The notes beneath the pieces are model-generated. The model was not told the DNA's origin. It was given only the letters and a program-made list of their open reading frames with translations, and searched no databases. From an uncultured Prevotella sp. (lineage in GTDB: Bacteria; Bacteroidota; Bacteroidia; Bacteroidales; Bacteroidaceae), in the NCBI GenBank assembly GCA_958369755.1, contig CATXJC010000021.1, forward strand, positions 1-32,838: a DNA stretch of 32,838 nt, in the 5' to 3' direction. The position numbers and the translations under genes are program-made. Each line of letters opens with the position of its first letter. The first letter of the stretch is position 1. This document shows, piece by piece, positions 1-7,852 of the stretch.

Positions 1-144
1 GGTTTTGCCAAAGGTGAAGCAAGAGGTAGTTATCACAAAAGTCTTGATATAGCGAAGAAAATGCTATTAAAGGGTATGGATGATGACTCTATCATGGAAC
101 TGACAGGCTTAACCCATGAGCAATTGCATCAATTGAAATCATAA
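1..144 (+). CDS. C-terminal fragment of an Rpn/PD-(D/E)XK-type nuclease (putative transposase family), cut by window start
   Basis: An open frame runs from the first base to a TAA, giving 47 residues that begin GFAKGEARGSYHKSLDIAKK and end LTHEQLHQLKS. The pattern of a charged G/E/A/R stretch, then an IAKKML-type helix, a KGMDDDSI turn and a TGLTHEQL helix is the usual C-terminal tail of Rpn/YhgA-like recombination-promoting nucleases, often annotated as PD-(D/E)XK transposases. The catalytic domain lies outside the window, so family membership rests on this tail alone. A strong terminator follows 19 bases after the stop, which supports a real gene end. It is the only trace of a mobile-type gene here and it sits next to a large inverted-repeat element. 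It could be intact or a remnant. Confidence 0.7.
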   Translation, partial: GFAKGEARGSYHKSLDIAKKMLLKGMDDDSIMELTGLTHEQLHQLKS

Positions 145-162
145 AATTATCAGATACAAGTT

Positions 163-211
163 CTCCCCATAAGCCAGGCGATAGATGCCTGAACTTATAG
201 GGAGTTTTTTT
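163..211 (+). terminator. Rho-independent terminator after the Rpn-like gene
   Basis: Eleven-base arms (163-173 and 194-204) pair with one mismatch; an inner CAGGC/GCCTG stem is nested within the loop, and seven T follow directly. Orientation and distance fit the gene ending at 144. Confidence 0.85.
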
Positions 212-234
212 GTTTGAAAGTTATTACAACCAAT

Positions 235-431
235 ACGCCCTGAAAGGGCAGAAACTCCTAGCCCAGGGCATCGCCCTGGGTAGTTATGTTTGCAAACCTG
301 TCGCCCTGTAAGGGCAAAAGCTTCAAAGAACCAGATGATTACAAAGCTTTTGCCCTTACAGGGCGCATTGCTGATCGCCATTATCCCCAGGGCGATGCCC
401 TGGGCTAGGAGCTTCTGCCCTTTCAGGGCGT
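235..431. repeat. Nested long inverted repeat (REP/MITE-like, GCCCTGAAAGGGC type)
   Basis: The outer arms 235-280 and 386-431 are 46-base reverse complements with a single mismatch. Inside them, 302-323 and 344-365 form a second perfect 22-base inverted pair around a 20-base loop. Each arm is itself made of short palindromes such as GCCCTGAAAGGGC, a CCCAGGGC/GCCCTGGG pair, and CGCCCTGTAAGGGC. The whole could fold into one hairpin almost 200 bases long. No transposase frame lies within it. Such modular GC-rich palindromes in an AT-richer context suggest a dispersed intergenic repeat; its copy number cannot be seen from one window. Confidence 0.85.
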
Positions 432-510
432 GTATGCCTATGAATGAGGCGTGTATGCTTATGAATGAGGCGTGTATGCTTATGAATGAGGCGTGTATGC
501 TTATGAATGA
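427..510. repeat. Four tandem 21-bp repeats
   Basis: The unit GGCGTGTATGCTTATGAATGA occurs at 427-447, 448-468, 469-489 and 490-510, with one base change in the first copy. The first copy overlaps the end of the inverted-repeat element by five bases. The period is a multiple of three, so it creates an artefactual repetitive reading frame on both strands. There are no spacers, so it is not a CRISPR. Confidence 0.9.
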
Positions 511-661
511 AATGAGGCGTTCTTTCAGGGCACAAAAAAAGTCGTGGAATCTTAGAAGGTGAGTCACCTCGGCAACTAAAATTCCAACGACCAGTCTAGT
601 CTAGTCTTCGCAAATTTGTATAATAGTAAATGATAATAATGTCTTATAATAACTAAAACAA
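511..661. other. Intergenic stretch completing the 145-737 gene-free region
   Basis: Between the tandem repeats and the fimbrial-operon terminator the sequence holds another half-site of the GC-rich repeat (TTCAGGGC near 522-530) and a short TCTAG-rich direct repeat near 594-606. It carries no convincing coding frame and no clear TAnnTTTG promoter. Confidence 0.5.
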
Positions 662-695
662 GGGGGGAGGAAGTATTCCCAACTTCCTTCCCTCC
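652..695 (-). terminator. Terminator of the fimbrial operon
   Basis: Arms 662-674 and 682-695 form a G/C-rich stem (GGAAGT/ACTTCC plus a run of G pairing with C, one bulge) with a 7-base loop. On the minus strand the stem is followed by TTGTTTTAG. It lies about 40 bases past the stop of the last fimbrial gene. Confidence 0.65.
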
Positions 696-737
696 TCTCT
701 TACAGATATATGATTCTTAACTTTTGTATTTTGCTTA

Positions 738-3551
738 CTATTTTTGTACCTTGATACAGCGGACAGAGCCGGTAGCAGTCCAACTGCCAACATTCATTGT
801 GAATATATTACCATTGTAAGTCCATGACTTTCTAAAGTCAGGATTCGAGAATTTTGTTCTACAGTAGGTATCTGTGATCTTTGTTTTGTCAACAAGATAC
901 ATTACTGATAATTCTCTTTGGTTTGGAACTCTCCATTTCTTGTCACCTTCCTCATAGTAGTTGTAACATTTAAATGTACCATCTACTACATGCTCCTGAG
1001 TTGGCGTTACTCCTGTCCACTGCCAGTTGCCCCAAAAGTTTTTGTGTCTTTCTCCATAATATTTCTGATTTGAAATCTTGAACTTTTTGGCAGGTTTATT
1101 GAGTGCAGAACGTTCTGTGTGCGCATTCAATTCACCTTGTTCTCCTGATGTGTTCAATGCTTGTGCATCTACATTCTTCAGTGTTACCACAGAACTCTCG
1201 TAAGTGTAGTACTTGTCTGGAGGTCGGTTGTATCCCACATCGTTTGATTTCAAATTGCGAAGGCAGCGTACCAATTTTGGAGGATAGTCAGAATTGTTAT
1301 GATTGGTTGCCAAACCTTCTTCAGAGAAGTAAGTGTTCTGATCATATGTTGAACTATAATACAACATACGACATCCAGGATCATTGCTAGTGCTGAGTGT
1401 AGATGTGGCTTTATTGAAGAGTTTAGACTCACCGCTCATAATCTCCTCACCAATCCAGATACCAATATACTGAGAAATTGTAGGGGCATACCAGCGGATT
1501 TCTTCATCACTGATTTTGCCATCTCCATTCAGGTCTCGGTTTCTAGACATACACGCTTTGATCAGAGACTTGTTGGTTTTGAGTGTCTCCCAATCATCTG
1601 TCCATGTATTTATGTCCGCAACCATATTGGTACGTCCATTCCATTTATCGGTACCATTAGAAGCAGTCTGGCTTCCTCTGCCTTTGACAGAAAAATCTTT
1701 ACCCTCCTCATCATTAATAGTCTCACAACCGTAAGCAGTGATGCTTCCAGCTTTGCTTCTGTCGTAGAAGGTCTGAATGTTATATTGGGTCAAGCCATAT
1801 TGAGTTTTAGCGAAAACGCTTCTGCCATCATTACTGGCCTCAACCTCATTAGCAACATAGAAGGCACGCTTATCAACATCATTCACATATTGATTCCATG
1901 TGCGATCCTTGTAATAGTTCTCACTGATAAAGCATGTTGCATCGACATAGTTTCCTTTACTGTCACTTCCAGTCCAGATACTAGTTGATTCTGCATTATC
2001 ATAGAGATATTTCAAGAATTTCTCTACAGTGTAGAGGTCGTTCTTATATTTGGTGCCAGGATAACTGCATGCAGTACCTCTGCTCGTTTTATCTGTGCTG
2101 TATTTACTGCTAGAATCGTCTCTGCTGCATTTGATTGCAAACTGAATCCAGCTTGTATCTACATTATTCTTATTACCAACAGTTGCTGCGCCTACGTTGA
2201 TTACGTCGGTATGGTTACCCAAGGCATAAACCTGGTAGAAATAGCCTTTACCTGCTTTCTTCAAATCTTGAATATTGTTCTGATAGAAGCGCATGACCAT
2301 ATATTCGTAGTGACTATCGAGTGTCATATTCTTACCTGTCGCTCCATATTCCAAAACCACGCCTTCGGCACCTGGCTGATCCGCTCCTGATTCTTTTTTG
2401 GCTTCTACGATGATTTTATCTACACCTGCTACTGTGATGTTGTAGGTGTATTTGCAGTTACGCTCTACATCATAGTTGTTAACATCTTTAGTACAGTCGC
2501 CCAAATGAACATAGTAGGTAACATCGGCGCTCTTGGTAGAACTACTTGTTGTTTCTTCATACTTACCTTTTAATACTACGTATGTACCTTTAGCAGGTGC
2601 ATTGGTAAATACTTTCTTAATACTCTGATTGTCATCCTCACGGTCTGCTTGGGTGGTTACGTTTCTAACTGCATCCTGAAGATTTTCTGGCAAATAGACT
2701 TCGAAAAATTGAGCGCCGGCTTCCACATCGTTTGGTCGAACTGGGTTGCCGATGTCATTGTTTACGTTTGTTGTCTTTTTCTTGCTATTTCCATCAATCT
2801 TTCCTACAAGCGATCCATCTACAGCAATGTTCATAATGTCGTAAGTTTCCAGCTTAAATGAACGGGTAACTTCTGTAGTATTATTAGCTGCCTTGATGGT
2901 AAACTTTACCTTTGATACGATGCGGCTCAATCGAATGGCATTGTCGCTGCCGGCGATTGCACCTGCGGTTGTGATATTCACCAGTTTTCCGTCCTTTACC
3001 GCACCACTCATCAAGAATGCACTTGTAATATCAATGGAAGTGTCGCTACGCTTGAATGTCAAAGCTTTCAACTGGTCGAGTGTGAAATCATATTCACCAG
3101 CCCGGGCTTTTTCTTCATCCAAGTTAATAGGCAACTTGTTTGCTTCAACGGTATTGTTGCTAGTCTCAACAGGGTATAGACCCGTAGAAGAAATGTTGGC
3201 TACTGCATAGATATATGATTCGCCACTTCTTGTCTTGATGTCAGTTATTTCTGCTTTGTAGGTGCTGCTGGTACTTTGATTCAGCTTTGCTTCACCTTCA
3301 ATACCTTTATAGCCCTTCAAATTACCATTGCCATCAAATATATAGATGTAGAGGTTGTCGAGATGGCGCTCCTCTTCAGGTGTAGCTCGGGAGTTGACCA
3401 CGATGTCTCTTGGGGAAACATCAGAATAGGCCAACGAAATGGTAACATCCTCGTTGCTCTCGCTGCCGCCCGGGAAGATGTCTTCCGAGCAACTGCTGAG
3501 TAAGAGTGCTACTCCCATGAGCAGGTATGCTAATTTCATTACTTTCTTCAT
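738..3551 (-). CDS. Large DUF4906-type fimbrial (tip-like) lipoprotein, 937 aa
   Basis: Last gene of the fimbrial operon. The protein begins MKKVMKLAYLLMGVALLLSS followed by Cys, a lipoprotein signal with Cys21 as the lipidation site. The N-terminal half carries the fimbrillin-like pattern of a conserved LDNLYIYIFD strand after the mature N-terminus. The C-terminal half contains the DUF4906 signature RNRDLNGDGKISDEEIRWY, in which D-x-N-x-D-G-x-x-S-x-x-E matches a canonical EF-hand calcium loop, and ends with a WRVPNQREL segment and an SVRCIKVQK tail. In characterised Mfa fimbriae the long accessory protein encoded after the anchor sits at the tip; by position and size this could be the equivalent, with adhesion as an inferred role. 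A start preceded by AGGAATCAAAAT fits a weak ribosome site. Only 20 bases separate it from the upstream gene. The TATAAGTAAA motif found before the other operon genes is missing here. Confidence 0.82.
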   Translation of the reverse strand: MKKVMKLAYLLMGVALLLSSCSEDIFPGGSESNEDVTISLAYSDVSPRDIVVNSRATPEEERHLDNLYIYIFDGNGNLKGYKGIEGEAKLNQSTSSTYKAEITDIKTRSGESYIYAVANISSTGLYPVETSNNTVEANKLPINLDEEKARAGEYDFTLDQLKALTFKRSDTSIDITSAFLMSGAVKDGKLVNITTAGAIAGSDNAIRLSRIVSKVKFTIKAANNTTEVTRSFKLETYDIMNIAVDGSLVGKIDGNSKKKTTNVNNDIGNPVRPNDVEAGAQFFEVYLPENLQDAVRNVTTQADREDDNQSIKKVFTNAPAKGTYVVLKGKYEETTSSSTKSADVTYYVHLGDCTKDVNNYDVERNCKYTYNITVAGVDKIIVEAKKESGADQPGAEGVVLEYGATGKNMTLDSHYEYMVMRFYQNNIQDLKKAGKGYFYQVYALGNHTDVINVGAATVGNKNNVDTSWIQFAIKCSRDDSSSKYSTDKTSRGTACSYPGTKYKNDLYTVEKFLKYLYDNAESTSIWTGSDSKGNYVDATCFISENYYKDRTWNQYVNDVDKRAFYVANEVEASNDGRSVFAKTQYGLTQYNIQTFYDRSKAGSITAYGCETINDEEGKDFSVKGRGSQTASNGTDKWNGRTNMVADINTWTDDWETLKTNKSLIKACMSRNRDLNGDGKISDEEIRWYAPTISQYIGIWIGEEIMSGESKLFNKATSTLSTSNDPGCRMLYYSSTYDQNTYFSEEGLATNHNNSDYPPKLVRCLRNLKSNDVGYNRPPDKYYTYESSVVTLKNVDAQALNTSGEQGELNAHTERSALNKPAKKFKISNQKYYGERHKNFWGNWQWTGVTPTQEHVVDGTFKCYNYYEEGDKKWRVPNQRELSVMYLVDKTKITDTYCRTKFSNPDFRKSWTYNGNIFTMNVGSWTATGSVRCIKVQK

Positions 3552-3571
3552 ATTTTGATTCCTCCAATAGT

Positions 3572-4831
3572 TTAATTAAATGTGATATCTGTAGCATCCT
3601 TCACATTCCAGTCTGCTACATAGTACTGTAACCTGAGATTATCCAGAAATGCTTCTCCAGAGAAGTAGCCATATACAACCAATTCATGATTGCGATAGGC
3701 ATCTGGAATCTGGAATTCAACCGATCTTGCTTCTTCAAGCAAAGCATTTGACTTGAAATAGATCTTGCCAGTTATAGGCTTGTCTGTCTCACGAAGATAG
3801 CTTCTGCAACCTTCCTGTACATTTGTGCTGAGACGAGTCATATAATCCTGGGCTTTTTCTCCGGGATTGCGTTTATATGCCTCAGGATCGTCAACTGGTT
3901 TGATCTTTTCTGTTGCAATACCTCCGAATATCAAATTCTTGGTGAGGTAGGTGAGACCTGTGAAATTTCCTGTTAACCCATTATTATCCTTCTTGGCATC
4001 TGTTGCTGCTTCAGGGAATACCGGGCTTGCTGCTGTCAGGGTCTCTCCGTTTACTTCAATCTTAGTGACGGTTACACTTTCTGTATCCTTGCCGGTTTTA
4101 CGGGCAAAGAAGAAGTGGAGCTTTGAAACGGCTCTTACCAATGGAACACTTACAGGCTTGGCAGCTGCTGCGGCAGCATTGTCTGCAATGTTGTTTTTTA
4201 CATTGATGTTTGTGATGACACGTGAGATTGGTAAACCTGTAGCAGGAACTGCTTTAGCCTGAGGGCTGCCATCTGTATTGATACCGAAGTTTGAGTTAAA
4301 AGTTTTAGCTTTCAATTCCTGGCGAGTCATTCTATTGCAATTGTTATCGTTCAGAACTCCAATGCTTTCTGCATTGAGCAGGATGAAAAGGTCGATATTT
4401 TCCAAATCACCTGCTGCTTTGCGCAACAATTTCATACTTACCTGATGTGAACCGGTTTTGTTGAGTCCGGTTTCTGCCTTGAATCCTATTGGCGCTGCAG
4501 TTTCAGCGCTGCCGCTTTTGAAAGCCCAAACTCTGATGCTTGTAATTTTCTCCTCTGTATCTGGAGAGGGGTTTGTTTCGTCTTGCCCGGGCGTTCCGCT
4601 GGTACCTGCTGTTGAACCAGCAGGAGCGTTGGCTCTGGCTTGAGCTGTAGGAGTTGATACATTCAGGTTGATGTAGGTATCACTCTTTCCAGTAGCTGTA
4701 TCTGTGTAACCGTCCGTCATGCATGATGTGAACATCAGGGTAAGCAGCAAGGTGGGTGCTAATGCTGCTATCCCCTTCATCATGCTAGTCAGTTGATTCG
4801 CACAGATTTTTCTTTTTGCGAAATCGAACAT
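3572..4831 (-). CDS. Fimbrillin-like (Mfa-type accessory) lipoprotein, 419 aa
   Basis: Fifth gene of the operon. After a basic leader the protein has a hydrophobic segment ending LMFTSC, a lipobox with Cys37, then a low-complexity linker rich in Ala, Thr, Gly and Pro (about 60-95) and a fimbrillin-type IRVWAFKSG strand. The C-terminal LQYYVADWNVKDATDI tail matches the W-x5-DI ends of the two neighbouring fimbrial proteins, consistent with a terminal strand used in assembly or anchoring. I take the start at 4831 because AGGAGA lies nine bases upstream; an internal Met-Met at 17-18 would also give a good signal peptide. It is probably a minor or accessory subunit of the fimbria; which one (Mfa3/Mfa4-like or FimC/D-like) cannot be told from sequence inspection. 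Confidence 0.75.
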   Translation of the reverse strand: MFDFAKRKICANQLTSMMKGIAALAPTLLLTLMFTSCMTDGYTDTATGKSDTYINLNVSTPTAQARANAPAGSTAGTSGTPGQDETNPSPDTEEKITSIRVWAFKSGSAETAAPIGFKAETGLNKTGSHQVSMKLLRKAAGDLENIDLFILLNAESIGVLNDNNCNRMTRQELKAKTFNSNFGINTDGSPQAKAVPATGLPISRVITNINVKNNIADNAAAAAAKPVSVPLVRAVSKLHFFFARKTGKDTESVTVTKIEVNGETLTAASPVFPEAATDAKKDNNGLTGNFTGLTYLTKNLIFGGIATEKIKPVDDPEAYKRNPGEKAQDYMTRLSTNVQEGCRSYLRETDKPITGKIYFKSNALLEEARSVEFQIPDAYRNHELVVYGYFSGEAFLDNLRLQYYVADWNVKDATDITFN

Positions 4832-4845
4832 AACTTGTTTCTCCT

Positions 4846-4874
4846 ATCTTTTACTTATACTTTTTACTTATACT
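4846..4874 (-). promoter_or_regulatory. Two tandem copies of the fimbrial-operon motif TATAAGTAAAAG
   Basis: On the minus strand GTATAAGTAAAAGAT (4846-4860) and TATAAGTAAAAA (4862-4873) lie back to back about 15 bases before the start at 4831, with a third partial copy at 4870-4880. Similar copies lie before 6022, 7777, 9289 and 9916 and before the divergent regulator. Function is unknown. Confidence 0.6.
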
Positions 4875-4903
4875 TATCTTCTGCCTTTAGCAGTCTTACT
4901 GTT

Positions 4904-6022
4904 TTATAGTTCTATATCTCTAAAATTGAGAACCCATCCGTTCACCATGATCTTAGTGACCATATAGAAATCGGTATCAGGACTAGGAACGTAGAACACG
5001 AGGGTGTAATGATCCTGTCGGTCGAGATATTCCTGTTCCGCCCATCCCTTTTCTATGCGTTCGCCGCAGAGGGCAAGGAACCAAGGGAGGGAGTGGTTGA
5101 AGATGACCTTTCCCGAGCGCTTGTCGGTGATGACGATGCGCTTGTCGTCGTATTCCTTACTGTCTGGGTTGCTGTTGTTCACGTCGTTCTTTCTTTCAAA
5201 CATTCTGGATGAAGAAAGGTCGTAAACCAGCGCCTTCTTGATTTCCTCACCTTCCACCTCGGTGGTTCCGTCCTTGTTATCTACCAGTTCCTCGTTGTAA
5301 GGGATGTAGGTGATTGGCTTGTTCTGTAACGCTCCGTTTTCATCTACGAGCTTGTCGCCCTTGTAGTCGAGGAGGGCAGCCGAACCCTTGATTCTTACGT
5401 CGAAGTTTTCTGCTACGAATCCTGGCTGGTTGTTATCGAACGGGAGCATCACGATGCGGTAGGTCTTGGTACATTTCATCAGACTGAGTTCGCCGGTGGT
5501 GTCCTTGTTTCCCTTGAAGTCGAGTGAGGTCTGGGCTGTATAGAGAGCGGTGAACTTCCTGTTGTTGATGGAAGTTTCTCCGTTTTTCTTTCCCATTTCC
5601 TCCTTCAGGTCGGTGATGGTTGAAACGCCCGGTGTGAGTTGGGTGAAGCTGAACTCCATCTCGTCGTCACCGTCGGCACGGCTGTCTGTTGGTTTCTTGT
5701 CACGTGCCAGGCAGACGAAGGTGTATTTTCCTTCCTGCAAGTCAGTGATGTCCATGCGATGACCCGTTTCGAATTTGTCAGCCGACTGTGTATAGGTATC
5801 GAAGTATTTACCATTTTTATCGAAAACATAGACATTGAGGTTTCTGACTTCTTCAGAGAAAGCATCTGCGTTCTCAACATTATATGTATAATCGAATTTG
5901 AGCGACACCTTATGTGCCGGACAATTCGTCAGATCGTCTTTCATGCATGATGAAAGCGAGGCGAGCGTGATGGCTGAGAAACAAACCACTTTGCCAAGGT
6001 TGTTGATAATGAAATGTTTCAT
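4904..6022 (-). CDS. FimB/Mfa2-family fimbrial anchor lipoprotein, 372 aa
   Basis: Fourth gene of the operon. A signal segment ends LASLSSC (Cys26 lipobox) and is followed by MKDDLTNCPAHKVSLKFDYT, with a paired Cys typical of FimB/Mfa2 proteins, then the conserved VRNLNVYVFDKNGKYFDTY strand. In Porphyromonas this family anchors the assembled fimbria in the outer membrane and limits its length. The gene directly follows the major subunit, as in known mfa and fim operons. The protein ends IMVNGWVLNFRDIEL, very close to the last residues of the major subunit (NPWVLNTKDIELK). It has the usual size for the family. Family assignment is firm from motifs and context; the length-control role is carried over from studied relatives. 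Confidence 0.88.
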   Translation of the reverse strand: MKHFIINNLGKVVCFSAITLASLSSCMKDDLTNCPAHKVSLKFDYTYNVENADAFSEEVRNLNVYVFDKNGKYFDTYTQSADKFETGHRMDITDLQEGKYTFVCLARDKKPTDSRADGDDEMEFSFTQLTPGVSTITDLKEEMGKKNGETSINNRKFTALYTAQTSLDFKGNKDTTGELSLMKCTKTYRIVMLPFDNNQPGFVAENFDVRIKGSAALLDYKGDKLVDENGALQNKPITYIPYNEELVDNKDGTTEVEGEEIKKALVYDLSSSRMFERKNDVNNSNPDSKEYDDKRIVITDKRSGKVIFNHSLPWFLALCGERIEKGWAEQEYLDRQDHYTLVFYVPSPDTDFYMVTKIMVNGWVLNFRDIEL

Positions 6023-6040
6023 ATCGTTTCTTATTTAATT

Positions 6041-6053
6041 CTTTTACTTATAC
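6041..6053 (-). promoter_or_regulatory. Fimbrial-operon motif copy before the anchor gene
   Basis: The minus strand reads GTATAAGTAAAAG, 18 bases before the anchor-gene start. It is one of the recurring motif copies. Confidence 0.5.
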
Positions 6054-6152
6054 TGCTTATACATATATATATAGTACCATCTGGCTTTGGGATATTTGCC
6101 TTTGGCATCTTTATTTTCTTCTTAGGTGGTGCTTGAAGCACGATAGGGGATC

Positions 6153-6225
6153 CCGCCATCTTTGGCGGCAAAAATCATCTTTTGTTTTTGTAATCTCCCG
6201 GAGGCGGGGTAGCCCCCGGGAGATT
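6153..6225 (-). promoter_or_regulatory. Two hairpins between the major-subunit and anchor genes
   Basis: Within the 288-base gap, 6192-6201 pairs perfectly with 6216-6225 (AATCTCCCGG/CCGGGAGATT, with a GGGG/CCCC inner helix). A smaller CCGCCA/TGGCGG hairpin spans 6153-6168. The first is not followed by a U-run on the minus strand, so it is more likely an attenuating, processing or stabilising structure than a full terminator. The position right behind the major-subunit gene fits differential expression along the operon. Confidence 0.65.
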
Positions 6226-6310
6226 GAGAGTATTGTTGTTTCAAGAATTATCTTGAGAGTTGGATGGGTTACATCCCGTTTTCATCTTTTCTTTCCTATT
6301 GAAGTTCTGA

Positions 6311-7777
6311 TTACTTCAACTCGATATCCTTTGTATTGAGAACCCAAGGGTTGATGCTAACTTTTACATCCATGTAGTAGTTAGGGTTCTTGTTAGGATC
6401 GTCTGGCTCTGGTCCATTAGGAACGTCCTTACCAATCTCGTTAATCTTTGTAACATTCAAGCGATAGATGCTGTTACGCAATACAGAATATGTATGAGTT
6501 GTCTCACCTGCTACAAATGGCTTGTAAGCCATGTCAGAGATAGCCCAGCGGTAGTACATTATACCTTCGCGATAAACCTCAATCTTGTAGTCCTCACGGA
6601 ATTTAGCCAATTCCTCTTCGTTTGTGATAAGCTTGCCTGTAGTTCCGTCTTTAATCATGGCTAAAACCTGATCAACTGTTAAAAGGTTAAATGGGTTGAC
6701 AATAGCACCTGTTGTTGCATCATCGAAAATAGCCTGAATTCTGGTGTAAAGTCTTCCGTCATAACGATAGAATGTACCATCCTCGAAGTCTGCTGTAGCC
6801 TTTGCTGCATCTGTCAAGTTTGCCTTAATCTTGAAGTAAACTGCTGTAGCATCGTTTACGTCAGTTGTGGTATTCTCGAAAGCATACGTATTGTTTGTGC
6901 CGAACTCGGCAGGGGTTTCTACTTTGAACGTTGCACCAAATTCATCCGTTGGATGAAAATACTTAGGAGCCTCTCCCAATTTCACGTTCAAAGTCTTGAA
7001 ATCAGTATCCCAGTTCTGCATGACATAAGAGGTGTTGTTCAAGTTGGAAGCAGCATAACCCATATAAGTGAAGCTTGCTAAAACGTCAGCAACATTCTTA
7101 GTTGTACCGGCTGCAGCATCATCTACGACTTTTGCAGTCTCGGCGAACAATGGGTTATCGATACGAGCAACTACACGATCCAGCTTAATCTCGTCAGCAT
7201 GGGCTGGAGTAGCTTCTGACTTAGCTGCGTCTGTGAATGTAACAGTGCTATGATTAGCCTTCTTTGTTCCATCATTCTGGTTGAACATAACGAAGTTGTT
7301 ATTTGTAGCAAAGTTAGCTCCACCTGTAGTTGAGGTAAAAGTATCTGTTAATGGATCATTTACATCTGTTTTGTTTGCTAAGAAGTAAACATTGTACGCC
7401 TTATTAGTCGTAATAGCTCCTGTTACTGCAACCTTGATAGGCTTTGTTTCACCTGGAGTTGTCTGAGTAGGGGCAGTCTTGAACATGTCAGCGGTGATGA
7501 CCTTGCGGAATACACAGGTATTTCCATCATAGATATACATCATACCTTGGGTTATTGTACTCTCTGCCTCACTACCATTATCTGTGGTAGTTTTGCCGTC
7601 TGTTACACTAGTTCTGGTACCATGGCTTGTTGCACCAGAAATCTTCAATGTCATATAGACACCATCAGCCTGTGACTGAGTTCCACCACCTGCTAAATCA
7701 TCATTGCTACTGCAGCTTGTGAAAGACAATGCTGCTGCTGATACCAAGCTCATTGCGAGCAAATTCATTTTCTTCAT
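6311..7777 (-). CDS. Mfa1-family major fimbrial subunit (fimbrillin) lipoprotein, 488 aa
   Basis: Third gene of the operon. It begins MKKMNLLAMSLVSAAALSFTSC, a lipoprotein signal peptide with Cys22, as expected for type V pilins that travel as lipoproteins and are then cleaved by an Arg/Lys-specific protease before polymerising. The N-terminal domain holds the typical MMYIYDGNTCVFRKV strand. The C-terminal domain has the MYYRWAISDM and SVLRNSIYRLNVTKINEIG segments characteristic of Mfa1-like subunits, followed by YYMDVKVSINPWVLNTKDIE. Length and motif order match this family. By position it precedes the anchor gene and is followed by a long gap with hairpins, as for an abundantly expressed subunit. 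A TAATAAGTAAAAGATT motif ends directly at the ATG. Confidence 0.88.
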   Translation of the reverse strand: MKKMNLLAMSLVSAAALSFTSCSSNDDLAGGGTQSQADGVYMTLKISGATSHGTRTSVTDGKTTTDNGSEAESTITQGMMYIYDGNTCVFRKVITADMFKTAPTQTTPGETKPIKVAVTGAITTNKAYNVYFLANKTDVNDPLTDTFTSTTGGANFATNNNFVMFNQNDGTKKANHSTVTFTDAAKSEATPAHADEIKLDRVVARIDNPLFAETAKVVDDAAAGTTKNVADVLASFTYMGYAASNLNNTSYVMQNWDTDFKTLNVKLGEAPKYFHPTDEFGATFKVETPAEFGTNNTYAFENTTTDVNDATAVYFKIKANLTDAAKATADFEDGTFYRYDGRLYTRIQAIFDDATTGAIVNPFNLLTVDQVLAMIKDGTTGKLITNEEELAKFREDYKIEVYREGIMYYRWAISDMAYKPFVAGETTHTYSVLRNSIYRLNVTKINEIGKDVPNGPEPDDPNKNPNYYMDVKVSINPWVLNTKDIELK

Positions 7778-7778
7778 A

Positions 7779-7793
7779 ATCTTTTACTTATTA
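7779..7793 (-). promoter_or_regulatory. Fimbrial-operon motif copy before the major-subunit gene
   Basis: The minus strand reads TAATAAGTAAAAGAT and ends one base before the start codon at 7777, so it occupies the ribosome-binding region. Confidence 0.5.
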
Positions 7794-7852
7794 AGTGTTA
7801 TACAATAAATTATTTAGTCTCTTTTTATAGTCTTGTCTTGAGAATTCTTTTC

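Noticed and set aside
427..510. Possible CRISPR array
   Set aside because: The 21-bp units are directly adjacent with no spacers and no cas genes are present.
139..567. 142-aa minus-strand frame with repeated FISIHAS units (and the 90-aa plus frame 290-562)
   Set aside because: Both are produced by the inverted repeat and by the 21-bp tandem repeats reading through without stops; there is no homology, start signal or conserved composition.
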